Assembly: GCA_017619795.1 (NCBI GenBank)
Contig: JAFZRP010000035.1
Coordinates: 1-64,000 of the forward strand
Direction: 5' to 3'
Source: Treponema sp.
Lineage (GTDB): Bacteria > Spirochaetota > Spirochaetia > Treponematales > Treponemataceae
Length of the DNA: 64,000 nt
Below the pieces are notes generated by a model, which was not told the DNA's origin, searched no databases, and saw nothing but the letters and a program-made list of their open reading frames with translations. Positions within the stretch are counted from its first letter, which is position 1. Each line of letters begins with the position of its first letter. Of this stretch, positions 36,134-43,758 are shown piece by piece. A program made the translations under genes and the position numbers.

Positions 36134-36613
36134 ATGAAGAAAATAGTATCTTTGTTTATTTGTTTTTTTATTGCAGGTTGTATCTACGCACAGTCGGCAG
36201 AAGTTATTACTAAGATTCTAAAATCTGAGCAGGTAAGCTATGGCGAAGTATGTTATCTTTCTGCTGTTCGACAGAATCTTATTTCTGAAGATGCAACTTA
36301 TTCAGAAGCTGTTGAAGTTCTTTATGATAAAGGACAGCTTCCGGTGCAGGTTGAAGTAAATGAACCGGCTTATCTTATTAATCTTTCCTATATATATTCA
36401 AGAATCTGGCCTGATATTTCGGGAAGTCTTATGTATAAGCTTACAAAGGGTTCTCCAAGATATACCTTTAAGCTTTTTAAGGCAGAAGGTATTCTCGGTG
36501 ATAAGGCAGATCCATACGATAAAATAAGCGGTTTTGAAGCATTAAGCATTCTAACTTCCTGTATGATTGCGTATGGTTCAGATGAAGAATGTATGAGTAT
36601 GGATATTGAGTAG
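36134..36613 (+). CDS. Small exported protein of unknown function
   Basis: The 159-residue protein has a signal peptide MKKIVSLFICFFIAGCIYAQ. Either signal peptidase I cuts after YAQ, or IAGC serves as a lipobox at Cys16; the sequence alone does not decide. The mature part is helical and acidic near its end (CMIAYGSDEECMSMDIE), with AEVITKILKSEQVSYGEVCYLSAVRQNLISEDATYSEAVEVL suggesting repeated short helices. It is first in a three-gene unit with a beta-barrel protein and a FecR-domain protein. I do not recognise the family. ATG 36134 is preferred over upstream frames because of the promoter position. Confidence 0.6.
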   Translation: MKKIVSLFICFFIAGCIYAQSAEVITKILKSEQVSYGEVCYLSAVRQNLISEDATYSEAVEVLYDKGQLPVQVEVNEPAYLINLSYIYSRIWPDISGSLMYKLTKGSPRYTFKLFKAEGILGDKADPYDKISGFEALSILTSCMIAYGSDEECMSMDIE

Positions 36614-36626
36614 GGGAGATATGAAA

Positions 36627-37778
36627 ATGAAACTTAATTTGAAGAATAAGCTTTTAATCGGTGCAGTTTGTGCTCTTTTCACTTTTGTATCACCAGTTGC
36701 TTCTTTGGAATGGGGCGGAATCTTAAAAAATGATACACAGGGGCTTCTTCCTGCATTCAAGAATTTTTCACTTTCTCAGTCAGACAGTCTTTTTATGTGG
36801 CTTAGTGCTCCTTTAGGAGAAAGCGGACTTTATTTTTCCGGCGAAGGAATGTATAAGTTTACCTTTACAACAGCAGACAATAACTTTTCTCAGCTTGCAG
36901 ATGTCGATTTGTTAAAAATCAGTGGTGACTATCAGACTGCGAAGGGTATTTTTTCAATCGCGGCCGGAAGATATATGATGTCGGACAGTACAGCTGTAAT
37001 TTTTGCACAGAACTTTGACGGTGTTTCTGTAAAATATGCAGGTAATCGTTTTGCAGTTTCAGGCTTTGGCGGTTATACAGGCTTACTTAATTCCCTTAAT
37101 GTTACAATGATTAATAAGGATGGTATTGCTTTTGGTCCTGAATCAAAAATCTACAGTCTTTCTAATGGTTTTGTACCGGCTGGAGTTTCCTTTGAACTTC
37201 CTTCATTGTTCACAAACCAGTCTCTAAGCATTCAGACTCTTGCATTTATTGACATTGGTGAAGAAAAGTATAATCGTTTTTATGGAACACTTTTGCTTTC
37301 TGGACCTATAACAAACAGTTTCCTGTATAATTTTGCTACATCTTTCGGAACAAACGATTTTTCTTCTCTTATGAATTATTCTGCACTTAATTTCTATTTA
37401 TATCCTAATGATTTCCTGTCAATTTCATTTGGAGCCGAATATGCTTCTGGTAAAAATGGTCCATTCAGTCCATTTCTTGGTGTAACCTCTCGCAGTATTG
37501 TTAATTCTCTTACTGCACCACAGACAACTGGAGCTATAGTTCCTAATGTTGTATGTTCTTGTGTTTTTGACAAAATGTACTTTGGTATTACTGGCAAGTT
37601 CCTTATGGCTGTTCCTGAAGATAAGGTTGAAACAAAGGGTGTTGAAGCTGATTTTTCATTTATCTATGCTGTATTTACCGATTTACAGATTGGCTTTGAC
37701 TTAACAAGTTATTTTGATATTTCAAAAAATAATGAAGATAATTTAACTGCAACTCTTAGAGCTGCAATATCATTCTAG
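36627..37778 (+). CDS. Outer-membrane beta-barrel protein
   Basis: The 383-residue precursor has a signal peptide (KLLIGAVCALFTFVSPVAS, then LEWGG). ATG 36627 is chosen because the GGGGAG site ends eight bases ahead, while ATG 36621 is only two bases from it. The mature protein is almost entirely alternating strands with aromatic girdles (LYFSGEGMYKFTFTT, FFSIAAGRYMM-like segments, NFYLYPNDFLSISFGAEYASG) and ends TATLRAAISF with a terminal Phe. It is probably a porin-like barrel. It lies 13 bases downstream of the small exported protein gene and 17 bases before the FecR gene. Confidence 0.68.
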   Translation: MKLNLKNKLLIGAVCALFTFVSPVASLEWGGILKNDTQGLLPAFKNFSLSQSDSLFMWLSAPLGESGLYFSGEGMYKFTFTTADNNFSQLADVDLLKISGDYQTAKGIFSIAAGRYMMSDSTAVIFAQNFDGVSVKYAGNRFAVSGFGGYTGLLNSLNVTMINKDGIAFGPESKIYSLSNGFVPAGVSFELPSLFTNQSLSIQTLAFIDIGEEKYNRFYGTLLLSGPITNSFLYNFATSFGTNDFSSLMNYSALNFYLYPNDFLSISFGAEYASGKNGPFSPFLGVTSRSIVNSLTAPQTTGAIVPNVVCSCVFDKMYFGITGKFLMAVPEDKVETKGVEADFSFIYAVFTDLQIGFDLTSYFDISKNNEDNLTATLRAAISF

Positions 37779-37795
37779 GTAACGGGAGGTATTTT

Positions 37796-38626
37796 ATGAA
37801 AAAATGCTTTGTTAGAATACTGCTTGCTTTCTTAGTATCTGCTATGTTTAGTTTGCCGTTGTTTTCGGTTGATGCAAAAGTAACTTATGTAAAAGGAAAG
37901 GTTGAAGTAAGCCATAATGGTGGCGACTGGATTCTTCTTAAAACAGGAGATACAGTTTCTCAGTCTGATGTTATAAATACAGGCTTTCAGTCAGAAGCAA
38001 GAATAAATATGAATGGTTCAATAATGGCTGTTCCTGCTCTTACACGTGTTACTCTTGAAACCTTGTCTAGCTCTGGTACACAGGACACTGTAGGTCTTTA
38101 TGTAAATACAGGTGCTGTTCGTTCAAAGGTAACTCATACAGAGAATAAAAAAATTGATTATACAGCCAGAACTGCGGTTGCCGTAGCTTCTGTTCGAGGT
38201 ACAGACTTTACTATTAGTGCAATTGGTAAAGTTTCCTGCATAGAAGGTGCTGTAGCTGTATTCTCTGCAAAGAATTATATTCCTCCAGCTGTCAGTGAGG
38301 ATGTAAGAACTGAAGAAGAAGAAAAACAGGAAGAATCTGGTGAAGCAGAAGGTCCTGCAACAGCTACAACTCCACCAAAAGAAATTTCTTCTAATTCTGG
38401 AGAAGGTGCAGTTGTTGTTGCAGCCGGTCAGTCAACAACCTTTACTGATACAGGAAATCCAAATAAACCAACTAACGATACAGCTGGTAAAACTGATAAG
38501 GTAAAGAATACTGTTACAACACAGGCTCAGAAGGAAGCTACTGCTATTCTCGGAAATAAAACAAATCCTGATGGTACAATATCAACAAAGGGAACTGTTG
38601 TTGTAAATATTACTCTTGAAGACTAG
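37796..38626 (+). CDS. Secreted FecR-domain protein
   Basis: The 276-residue precursor has a signal peptide (ILLAFLVSAMFSLPLFS). A FecR domain covers about residues 24-160: KVTYVKGKVEVSHNGGDWILLKTGDTVSQSDVINTGFQSEARINMNGS, then VGLYVNTGAVRSKV and ASVRGTDFTIS. The C-terminal third is an acidic and Ser/Thr/Pro-rich low-complexity region ending VVVNITLED. Unlike the 983-residue FecR protein it has no membrane anchor or Fn3 repeats, so it should be free in the periplasm or exposed. It is last in its operon, followed by a clear terminator. Confidence 0.72.
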   Translation: MKKCFVRILLAFLVSAMFSLPLFSVDAKVTYVKGKVEVSHNGGDWILLKTGDTVSQSDVINTGFQSEARINMNGSIMAVPALTRVTLETLSSSGTQDTVGLYVNTGAVRSKVTHTENKKIDYTARTAVAVASVRGTDFTISAIGKVSCIEGAVAVFSAKNYIPPAVSEDVRTEEEEKQEESGEAEGPATATTPPKEISSNSGEGAVVVAAGQSTTFTDTGNPNKPTNDTAGKTDKVKNTVTTQAQKEATAILGNKTNPDGTISTKGTVVVNITLED

Positions 38627-38656
38627 TTTAAAGCTTTTCGCTTACTAAAAAATATT

Positions 38657-38693
38657 AAAAAGACTGAAGGTTTGTGCTTTCAGTCTTTTTTTT
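38657..38693 (+). terminator. Rho-independent terminator after the FecR gene
   Basis: AAAAAGACTGAA (38657-38668) pairs with TTCAGTCTTTTT (38679-38690) around a ten-base loop and continues into a run of eight T. It separates the FecR operon from the ECF transporter gene. Confidence 0.8.
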
Positions 38694-38697
38694 ATTG

Positions 38698-38706
38698 TGA
38701 TATATT
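38698..38706 (+). promoter_or_regulatory. Extended -10 promoter of the ECF transporter gene
   Basis: TGATATATT (38698-38706) is a TGN-extended -10 element without a good -35 box. The start codon at 38721 would be reached by a leader of about eight bases that lacks a ribosome-binding site. Confidence 0.35.
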
Positions 38707-38720
38707 AGATTGAAATTATT

Positions 38721-40958
38721 ATGAGCATTATTTCTGTAGAAAACTTAAGCTTCTCTTATTCTAACGACACTGTAACCACGAATGGAACAGCTTCCGCTTC
38801 AGGTGCAAAAAAAGCCGTAGATAATGTTTCTTTTGAAATTGAAGAAGGCTCTTATACAGCACTTGTAGGTATAAACGGCAGCGGGAAAAGTACGCTTACA
38901 CGAATTATCTGCGGACTTTTAAAACAGAATGAAGGAACTGTAAAAATACAAGATAATATGCGGATTGGTCTCGTTTTTCAGTCGCCAAAAGACCAGCTTG
39001 TAAGTGGAATTGTTTCCCGCGATACAGCTTTTGGACCACAGAATCTTGGTCTTTCTCAATCAGAAATTGAGCTTAGAACAATTGAATCGCTTACGGTTGT
39101 AGATTTGCTCGAAAAAGCTCAGTCTGCAACTGCAGCATTATCTTTAGGCCAGACACAAAAGGTTGCTTTAAGCGGAATGCTTGCAATCTGGCCCGATATT
39201 CTAATCCTTGATGAAGCTGTTGCAATGATTGACCCTGATTCCCGCGAAAGCATATTTGAGTTTTTGCGTTACTGGCACAGAGAAGGAAATACCATAATCC
39301 ACGTAACTCACGATCTTGATGCAATAAAGGAAGCCGAAAACATAATCGGAATGAACGAAGGAAAGCTTTTCTTTAATGGTACGAGTGAAGAGTTTTTCAG
39401 TAACAGTGATTATGAACAGATGATTATGGGACCAAGCCTGCGTGAGCTTAAAAGAAGCTTTACTGCTGACCACGATGAAACAGCTGACGAGGTTGAATCT
39501 AATTCTCAAAAAGAGCTTACTCTGCGTTTTTCGAATGTTTCGTTCAGCTATGATTCTACAGAAGATGTGCATACTCTGAGCAACCTGAACTTTAATCTAT
39601 ACAAAGGCACTCTTACTGCGTTTACAGGACCTTCCGGGGCAGGAAAATCAACTGTTATGGAGCTTGCCTGCGGGCTTTTAAAAGCTAATTCCGGTGAGAT
39701 ATTTTGCAAGAGCATTCCGGTGCTTGCACAGCAGAATTGTTCAAGTGCTCTGTTTGAAAGCTTTGCCGCCGATGACGTTGCTTTTGGTCCAAGAAATCTT
39801 GGGATTAAGGGAAAGGAATTAAAGCAAAGAGTTGTAGCTGCAATGGAGGCTGTTAATCTTCCATATAATATGTTTGGAGACAGACAGACTGTTCAGCTGA
39901 GTGGCGGTGAACAGAGAAGGCTTGCAATTGCAGGTATTCTTGCAATGGATAGTGATATAGTCTTTTTTGATGAGCCTACCGCCGGTCTTGATGGAAAAGC
40001 CAGGTATGACGTTATGTGCCTTTTAAGAAAGCTTGCTGAACAGGGCAAAACAGTTTTATTCAGTACGCATAAACGCGATGAGGCACGCTTTGCCGACAGA
40101 GAAATTGGAATTGAAAAAGGACAGCTTGTGTTCGACAGTGCCGAAGATGATGAAGCAATTTTTGAATCTGAGCTTAAGGCAAATCCTGACGCAAATACGC
40201 TTGATTCACTTACAAAGCTTGAGCCTTATCCTTTTGAAACAACCTTAACACGCTTACGAAATGTTACATCATCATTATCAGGAACAAAACGAAAAAGCAA
40301 ATCTATAGTAGAAAAACTACCGGCAGCAATCAGAATCCTGCTGTTTTTACTTTTATTTGTATGCTCACTTGCTGTCCGACCAGTCTGGCTTTGTGCAGCA
40401 ATGCTTTTTGTTTCTATTATATACTGCAAGCTTGCGGGCTTCAGCTTAAAAAGGCTGCTTTTAGTTTCTATTAAAATATTACCGTTCCTGCTTTTGTTCA
40501 GTGTTTTCCAGATGATTTTTCATCCAGCACTGGAGGGAGAAACTGCCTTTACAACCTGGAAATGGTTTTATGTAACACCGTCAAAGCTGCTGTTCTGTCT
40601 TGCAACAATCCTCAGAACGTATGCTTCTTTGTCGTGCATCAGCGCGTTCTTTATCTCTACGCCTGAATACGATTTAATAGACGGAATGAGCATACTTCTC
40701 AAACCGCTTGCTTTAATAAAGATTCCGGTACGCTATTTAATACTGATTGCGGAAATCATTTTCAGATTTATTCCGCTGCTTGTAGATGAAGCTTCGGATA
40801 TTATAAAAACTCAGATTATAAGGGGCAGCTTTGGACAGGTCCGCGGCATTTTTGCTAAAATAAGGGCTGTAATGCCATTGATTGTCCCATTAATAATACA
40901 GACTGTAAAACGGTCAGAAGCATTGGCAGATGCAATTACAATGAGGTGTTTTAAGTAA
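38721..40958 (+). CDS. Single-chain ECF transporter core: EcfA-EcfA-EcfT fusion
   Basis: ECF transporters import vitamins or metals with two ATPases (A, A'), a coupling protein T and a substrate-binding S subunit. Here the first three are one 745-residue chain. ATPase 1 has Walker A GINGSGKST (50-58), signature LSLGQ (a variant of LSGGQ) and ILILDEAVAMIDP. ATPase 2 has GPSGAGKST (about 306), LSGGEQRRLAIAG and DIVFFDEPTAGLD. The T domain starts near residue 530, with five or so membrane segments, and ends IQTVKRSEALADAITMRCFK with the T-type coupling-helix motif. No S subunit is in the window, so it is probably of the shared-module type. No ribosome-binding site precedes the ATG. Confidence 0.85.
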   Translation: MSIISVENLSFSYSNDTVTTNGTASASGAKKAVDNVSFEIEEGSYTALVGINGSGKSTLTRIICGLLKQNEGTVKIQDNMRIGLVFQSPKDQLVSGIVSRDTAFGPQNLGLSQSEIELRTIESLTVVDLLEKAQSATAALSLGQTQKVALSGMLAIWPDILILDEAVAMIDPDSRESIFEFLRYWHREGNTIIHVTHDLDAIKEAENIIGMNEGKLFFNGTSEEFFSNSDYEQMIMGPSLRELKRSFTADHDETADEVESNSQKELTLRFSNVSFSYDSTEDVHTLSNLNFNLYKGTLTAFTGPSGAGKSTVMELACGLLKANSGEIFCKSIPVLAQQNCSSALFESFAADDVAFGPRNLGIKGKELKQRVVAAMEAVNLPYNMFGDRQTVQLSGGEQRRLAIAGILAMDSDIVFFDEPTAGLDGKARYDVMCLLRKLAEQGKTVLFSTHKRDEARFADREIGIEKGQLVFDSAEDDEAIFESELKANPDANTLDSLTKLEPYPFETTLTRLRNVTSSLSGTKRKSKSIVEKLPAAIRILLFLLLFVCSLAVRPVWLCAAMLFVSIIYCKLAGFSLKRLLLVSIKILPFLLLFSVFQMIFHPALEGETAFTTWKWFYVTPSKLLFCLATILRTYASLSCISAFFISTPEYDLIDGMSILLKPLALIKIPVRYLILIAEIIFRFIPLLVDEASDIIKTQIIRGSFGQVRGIFAKIRAVMPLIVPLIIQTVKRSEALADAITMRCFK

Positions 40959-41516
40959 ATGAAAAACGATTTTAATTATTGTCCTAAATGTGGTAGAAAA
41001 AACGTAGAGTGTATTGGAAACAGAAAGTGGGTTTGTCCGGACTGTGGTTTTGATTTATACAATAATGTTGCGGCTGCAGTTGGAATTATGATTTACGATA
41101 AAGATGACAATATCCTTTTTGCAATTCGTGGAAATGAACCAAAGAAGGGGTGTGCCGATTTACCTGGTGGTTTTGTTGATTTTGACGAAACTGCTGAGGA
41201 TGCTGTTGCCCGTGAGTGTAAGGAAGAAATGTCAATTGAAGTAAAGGATTTTCATTATCTTTGTACTTATCCTAATGTTTATCCGTATAAAAATATTGAA
41301 TACCACACCTGTGATCTTTTCTTTACTGCAAAGCTCCCGGAAGAGTACAGCAGTATTGATGATTACATTAAAACGCTGAAGGCACAAGAGGACGAAGTTG
41401 ACGGCTTCCGTTCATACCGTGTGCACACTAAAGAAGATATTGAAAACATTCCGTTTGCCTTTGTGAGCGGCAGAAAAGCTCTTGCAAGATTCGTTGAATG
41501 GAGAAATGGAAAATGA
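40959..41516 (+). CDS. Nudix hydrolase with N-terminal zinc ribbon
   Basis: The 185-residue protein starts with a four-cysteine zinc ribbon (Cys8, Cys11, Cys26, Cys29), like NudC-type NADH pyrophosphatases. The Nudix box GFVDFDETAEDAVARECKEEMSIEV begins at residue 71 with all required Glu and Arg residues. Nudix enzymes hydrolyse nucleoside-diphosphate-linked compounds; the exact substrate is not shown. The ATG directly follows the ECF gene stop and has GAGGTG about ten bases ahead. It overlaps the next gene by four bases. Confidence 0.85.
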   Translation: MKNDFNYCPKCGRKNVECIGNRKWVCPDCGFDLYNNVAAAVGIMIYDKDDNILFAIRGNEPKKGCADLPGGFVDFDETAEDAVARECKEEMSIEVKDFHYLCTYPNVYPYKNIEYHTCDLFFTAKLPEEYSSIDDYIKTLKAQEDEVDGFRSYRVHTKEDIENIPFAFVSGRKALARFVEWRNGK

Positions 41517-41788
41517 CCGGTATGAATGTTTACATTTCTATTGGTGCCGCAGTGCTTTATGTGCTCGTCCTGATTTCCATTCCTTTTAGAATAAAAAAAT
41601 ACGGTCGCCGGGAAAAGGGTGATAATGAAAAGCTTTTCTGGATTCGTGAAATAGCTATCTTTATTCTTTCTGCCGTTATAATTGGTTTATGTGCCTTTCT
41701 TGATTTTGGAACAGTCGGAGACGTAGTGATATGTGGCTGTGGGGTTTTAGGTGCGTATAGTGCAACTAAAATGCTATTGACACAATAA
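41513..41788 (+). CDS. Small two-helix membrane protein
   Basis: The 91-residue protein has hydrophobic segments at its start (VYISIGAAVLYVLVLISIPF) and middle (IAIFILSAVIIGLCAFL), and perhaps a third (VVICGCGVLGAYSATKMLL). A basic stretch lies between the first two. I chose ATG 41513, which overlaps the Nudix stop (ATGA) and has GGAG at 41500-41503. No known family is recognised. It is the last gene of the ECF-Nudix unit and ends just before tRNA-Cys. Confidence 0.55.
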   Translation: MTGMNVYISIGAAVLYVLVLISIPFRIKKYGRREKGDNEKLFWIREIAIFILSAVIIGLCAFLDFGTVGDVVICGCGVLGAYSATKMLLTQ

Positions 41789-41821
41789 GCTGTTTTTGAT
41801 AAAGTAACCATACATTTTTTT

Positions 41822-41893
41822 GGAGTGGTACCCAAGCGGTAAGGGACTGGTCTGCAAAACCATCATTGGTAGGTTCGACTCCTATCCACTCCT
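41822..41893 (+). tRNA. tRNA-Cys (anticodon GCA)
   Basis: The 72-base gene folds as a cloverleaf: acceptor stem GGAGTGG / CCACTCC, D arm CCC...GGG, anticodon stem CTGGT / ACCAT around CTGCAAA with anticodon GCA, and T loop TTCGACT. The discriminator base is T, as expected for Cys. No CCA is encoded. Confidence 0.97.
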
Positions 41894-41898
41894 TAGAC

Positions 41899-41933
41899 AA
41901 AAGGAACTTCAGCAATGGAGTTCCTTTTTTTTT
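41899..41933 (+). terminator. Terminator after tRNA-Cys
   Basis: AAAAGGAACT (41899-41908) pairs with AGTTCCTTTT (41919-41928) around a ten-base loop and ends in a run of T, six bases past the tRNA. Confidence 0.85.
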
Positions 41934-41981
41934 ATTTAAAAGCTTCCAGTTGTATTTTTCTATATAATGATAAACATTTTG

Positions 41982-42010
41982 TTGTATTTTTACATAGAAT
42001 CATATATAAT
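41982..42010 (+). promoter_or_regulatory. Promoter of the glycine riboswitch-agcS transcript
   Basis: TTGTAT (41982-41987) and consensus TATAAT (42005-42010) are separated by 17 bases, placing the transcription start near 42017, just before the first riboswitch hairpin. Confidence 0.6.
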
Positions 42011-42019
42011 TATACTATT

Positions 42020-42170
42020 GATGAGCGTAACGTGTTTTACGGCATCGATTCTCTGGAGAGTTCCTATATACCAATAGGACGCCGAAGGGTTAAGAAACAA
42101 TTTGCAATGCTTTTGCAAAACGGTTCCGATATCTCAGGCAAAAAGGACGGAGGATTCATAAAAGAATCGT
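42020..42170 (+). promoter_or_regulatory. Singleton glycine riboswitch with 5' ghost-aptamer stem
   Basis: Conserved gcvT-motif blocks occur in order: CTCTGGAGAG (42051-42060), GCCGAAGGG (42081-42089) and TCTCAGGCAAAAAGGAC (42132-42148). P1 is CGATTCT (42046-42052) with AGAATCG (42163-42169). A short hairpin just upstream (GATG.CGTAA / TTACG.CATC, 42020-42046) matches the ghost aptamer found with single glycine aptamers. Only one full aptamer is present. It precedes an alanine/glycine:cation symporter gene, a known target of this class. Confidence 0.88.
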
Positions 42171-42198
42171 CAATAGAAAACGTCTTACCACTCTTTAG

Positions 42199-42245
42199 AG
42201 AGTTTGTTTCTCATAATGGCTTGAGATACGAACTCTATTTTTTTT
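42199..42245 (+). terminator. Riboswitch expression-platform terminator
   Basis: AGAGTTTGTTTCTCA (42199-42213) and TGAGATACGAACTCT (42222-42236) pair with one wobble and one mismatch around an eight-base loop, followed by eight T. It lies between the aptamer and the agcS ribosome-binding site. A small hairpin ACTCT/AGAGT (42190-42203) could compete with its left arm. Confidence 0.75.
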
Positions 42246-42260
42246 AACAAGGACATAGCT

Positions 42261-43691
42261 ATGTTTAGCGAAATTGTTACAAAAATTGATGACTTTGTAT
42301 GGGGAATCCCTACAATGGTTCTGATTCTTGCAACAGGATTAATCCTTACTATCCGGGCAAGAGGCATTCAGTTTTCAAAATTAGGAAGAGCTTTTAAAGG
42401 TATCTTCAAAAAGAATGAAGGAGAAGGCGAGCTTTCTGGATTTGCTGCTCTTTGTACTGCACTCTCTGCTACAATTGGTACTGGTAATATTGTCGGTGTT
42501 GGAACTGCTATTGCAGCCGGTGGACCAGGTGCTCTTTTCTGGATGTGGTTTGCGGCTATTCTTGGTACTGCAACAAAATATGCAGAATGTATGCTCGCAA
42601 TTAAATATCGTGAAGTAAAAGAAGACGGTCACGTTCTTGGTGGACCTTTCTATACAATTGAAAAAGGAATGGGACCTAAGTGGAAGTGGCTTGCTATTTT
42701 ATTTGCAGTTTTCGGAGCTCTCGCAGGTCTTATGGGTATTGGTACAATGACTCAGGTAAACGGTATTACTTCTGCTGTAAATATGGCTTTCAGTAATTCT
42801 GGTACTGCCTTTGTAATTGGCGAAAATACTTATTCTTGGGCTACAGTAATCGGAGGTGTTGTTGTAACACTTTGTGTAGCTCTTGTAGTTATTGGTGGTC
42901 TTAAGAGAATTTCTGCTGTTGCTGAAAAGGTTGTTCCTGCAATGGCAATCGTTTATGTATTCCTTGGCATTTCTGTAATCATCATGAATGCAACAAAGGT
43001 TCCTGCTGCATTTGTTCTTATCTTTAAGTCTGCATTTGGTTGGAAGGCAATGGCCGGTGGTGCTGCTGGTTGGGTTATGAAGCAGGTTCTCGATTCAATG
43101 AGAAAAGGTATTGCACGTGGTATCTTCTCTAACGAGGCAGGTCTTGGTTCTGCTCCAATCGCTGCTGCTCCTGTACAGACAAATGAACCTGTAGAGCAGG
43201 GGCTTGTAAACATGACTGGTACTGTAATCGATACACTTATCGTTTGTACAATGACTGGTCTTGCAATCGTTCTTGCTATGACAAATCCAGAATTCTTTGC
43301 TCAGTATGAAGCTGCAGGCTGGAAGGGTGTTGAGCTTACTGCTGCTGCTCTTTCATGGGATCTTGGTGGAGACGGTGTTTCTATTCAGTTCCTCCTTATG
43401 CTTTGTCTTACTTTCTTTGCATTTACAACAATTCTTGGTTGGGATTACTACTCAGAAAAGTGTCTTGAATATGTTACAAAGGGTAATATGAAGGTTGTAA
43501 TGGTTTACCGTATTCTTTATATTGTTGCTGTAGCAATCGGACCTTACTTTACAGTTACAACAGTATTCGACATTGCCGATATCTTCAACGGTTTGATGGC
43601 AATTCCTAACTGTATTGCTTTGCTTGTTCTCTCTGGTGTAGTTGCTAAAGAAACAAAAGCATACTTTGATAAATATCCAACACTTCAGTAA
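42261..43691 (+). CDS. agcS: Alanine/glycine:cation symporter (AGCS family)
   Basis: The 476-residue polytopic membrane protein belongs to the AGCS family of Na+- or H+-coupled alanine and glycine importers. Family landmarks are TALSATIGTGNIVGVGTAIAAGGPGALFWMW near the N terminus, GTATKYAECMLAIKYR, and GIARGIFSNEAGLGSAPIAAA. AAGGAC (42249-42254) precedes the ATG. A single glycine riboswitch and terminator stand upstream, which supports glycine (or glycine plus alanine) as substrate. A clear terminator follows the gene. Confidence 0.93.
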   Translation: MFSEIVTKIDDFVWGIPTMVLILATGLILTIRARGIQFSKLGRAFKGIFKKNEGEGELSGFAALCTALSATIGTGNIVGVGTAIAAGGPGALFWMWFAAILGTATKYAECMLAIKYREVKEDGHVLGGPFYTIEKGMGPKWKWLAILFAVFGALAGLMGIGTMTQVNGITSAVNMAFSNSGTAFVIGENTYSWATVIGGVVVTLCVALVVIGGLKRISAVAEKVVPAMAIVYVFLGISVIIMNATKVPAAFVLIFKSAFGWKAMAGGAAGWVMKQVLDSMRKGIARGIFSNEAGLGSAPIAAAPVQTNEPVEQGLVNMTGTVIDTLIVCTMTGLAIVLAMTNPEFFAQYEAAGWKGVELTAAALSWDLGGDGVSIQFLLMLCLTFFAFTTILGWDYYSEKCLEYVTKGNMKVVMVYRILYIVAVAIGPYFTVTTVFDIADIFNGLMAIPNCIALLVLSGVVAKETKAYFDKYPTLQ

Positions 43692-43710
43692 TTTATAGAT
43701 TACTGAACAT

Positions 43711-43744
43711 GGGGTGGTTTTCCGGCCACCCCTTATCTTTTTTT
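43711..43744 (+). terminator. Terminator of agcS
   Basis: GGGGTGG (43711-43717) pairs with CCACCCC (43726-43732), a G+C-rich stem followed by a T-rich tract, 19 bases past the agcS stop. Confidence 0.8.
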
Positions 43745-43758
43745 AAAGGCGGTGATTT

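Noticed and set aside
41915..42247. 110-residue open frame upstream of agcS
   Set aside because: It runs straight through the tRNA terminator T-run, the promoter and the glycine riboswitch. The conserved aptamer blocks explain the sequence, and the predicted peptide has no family features.
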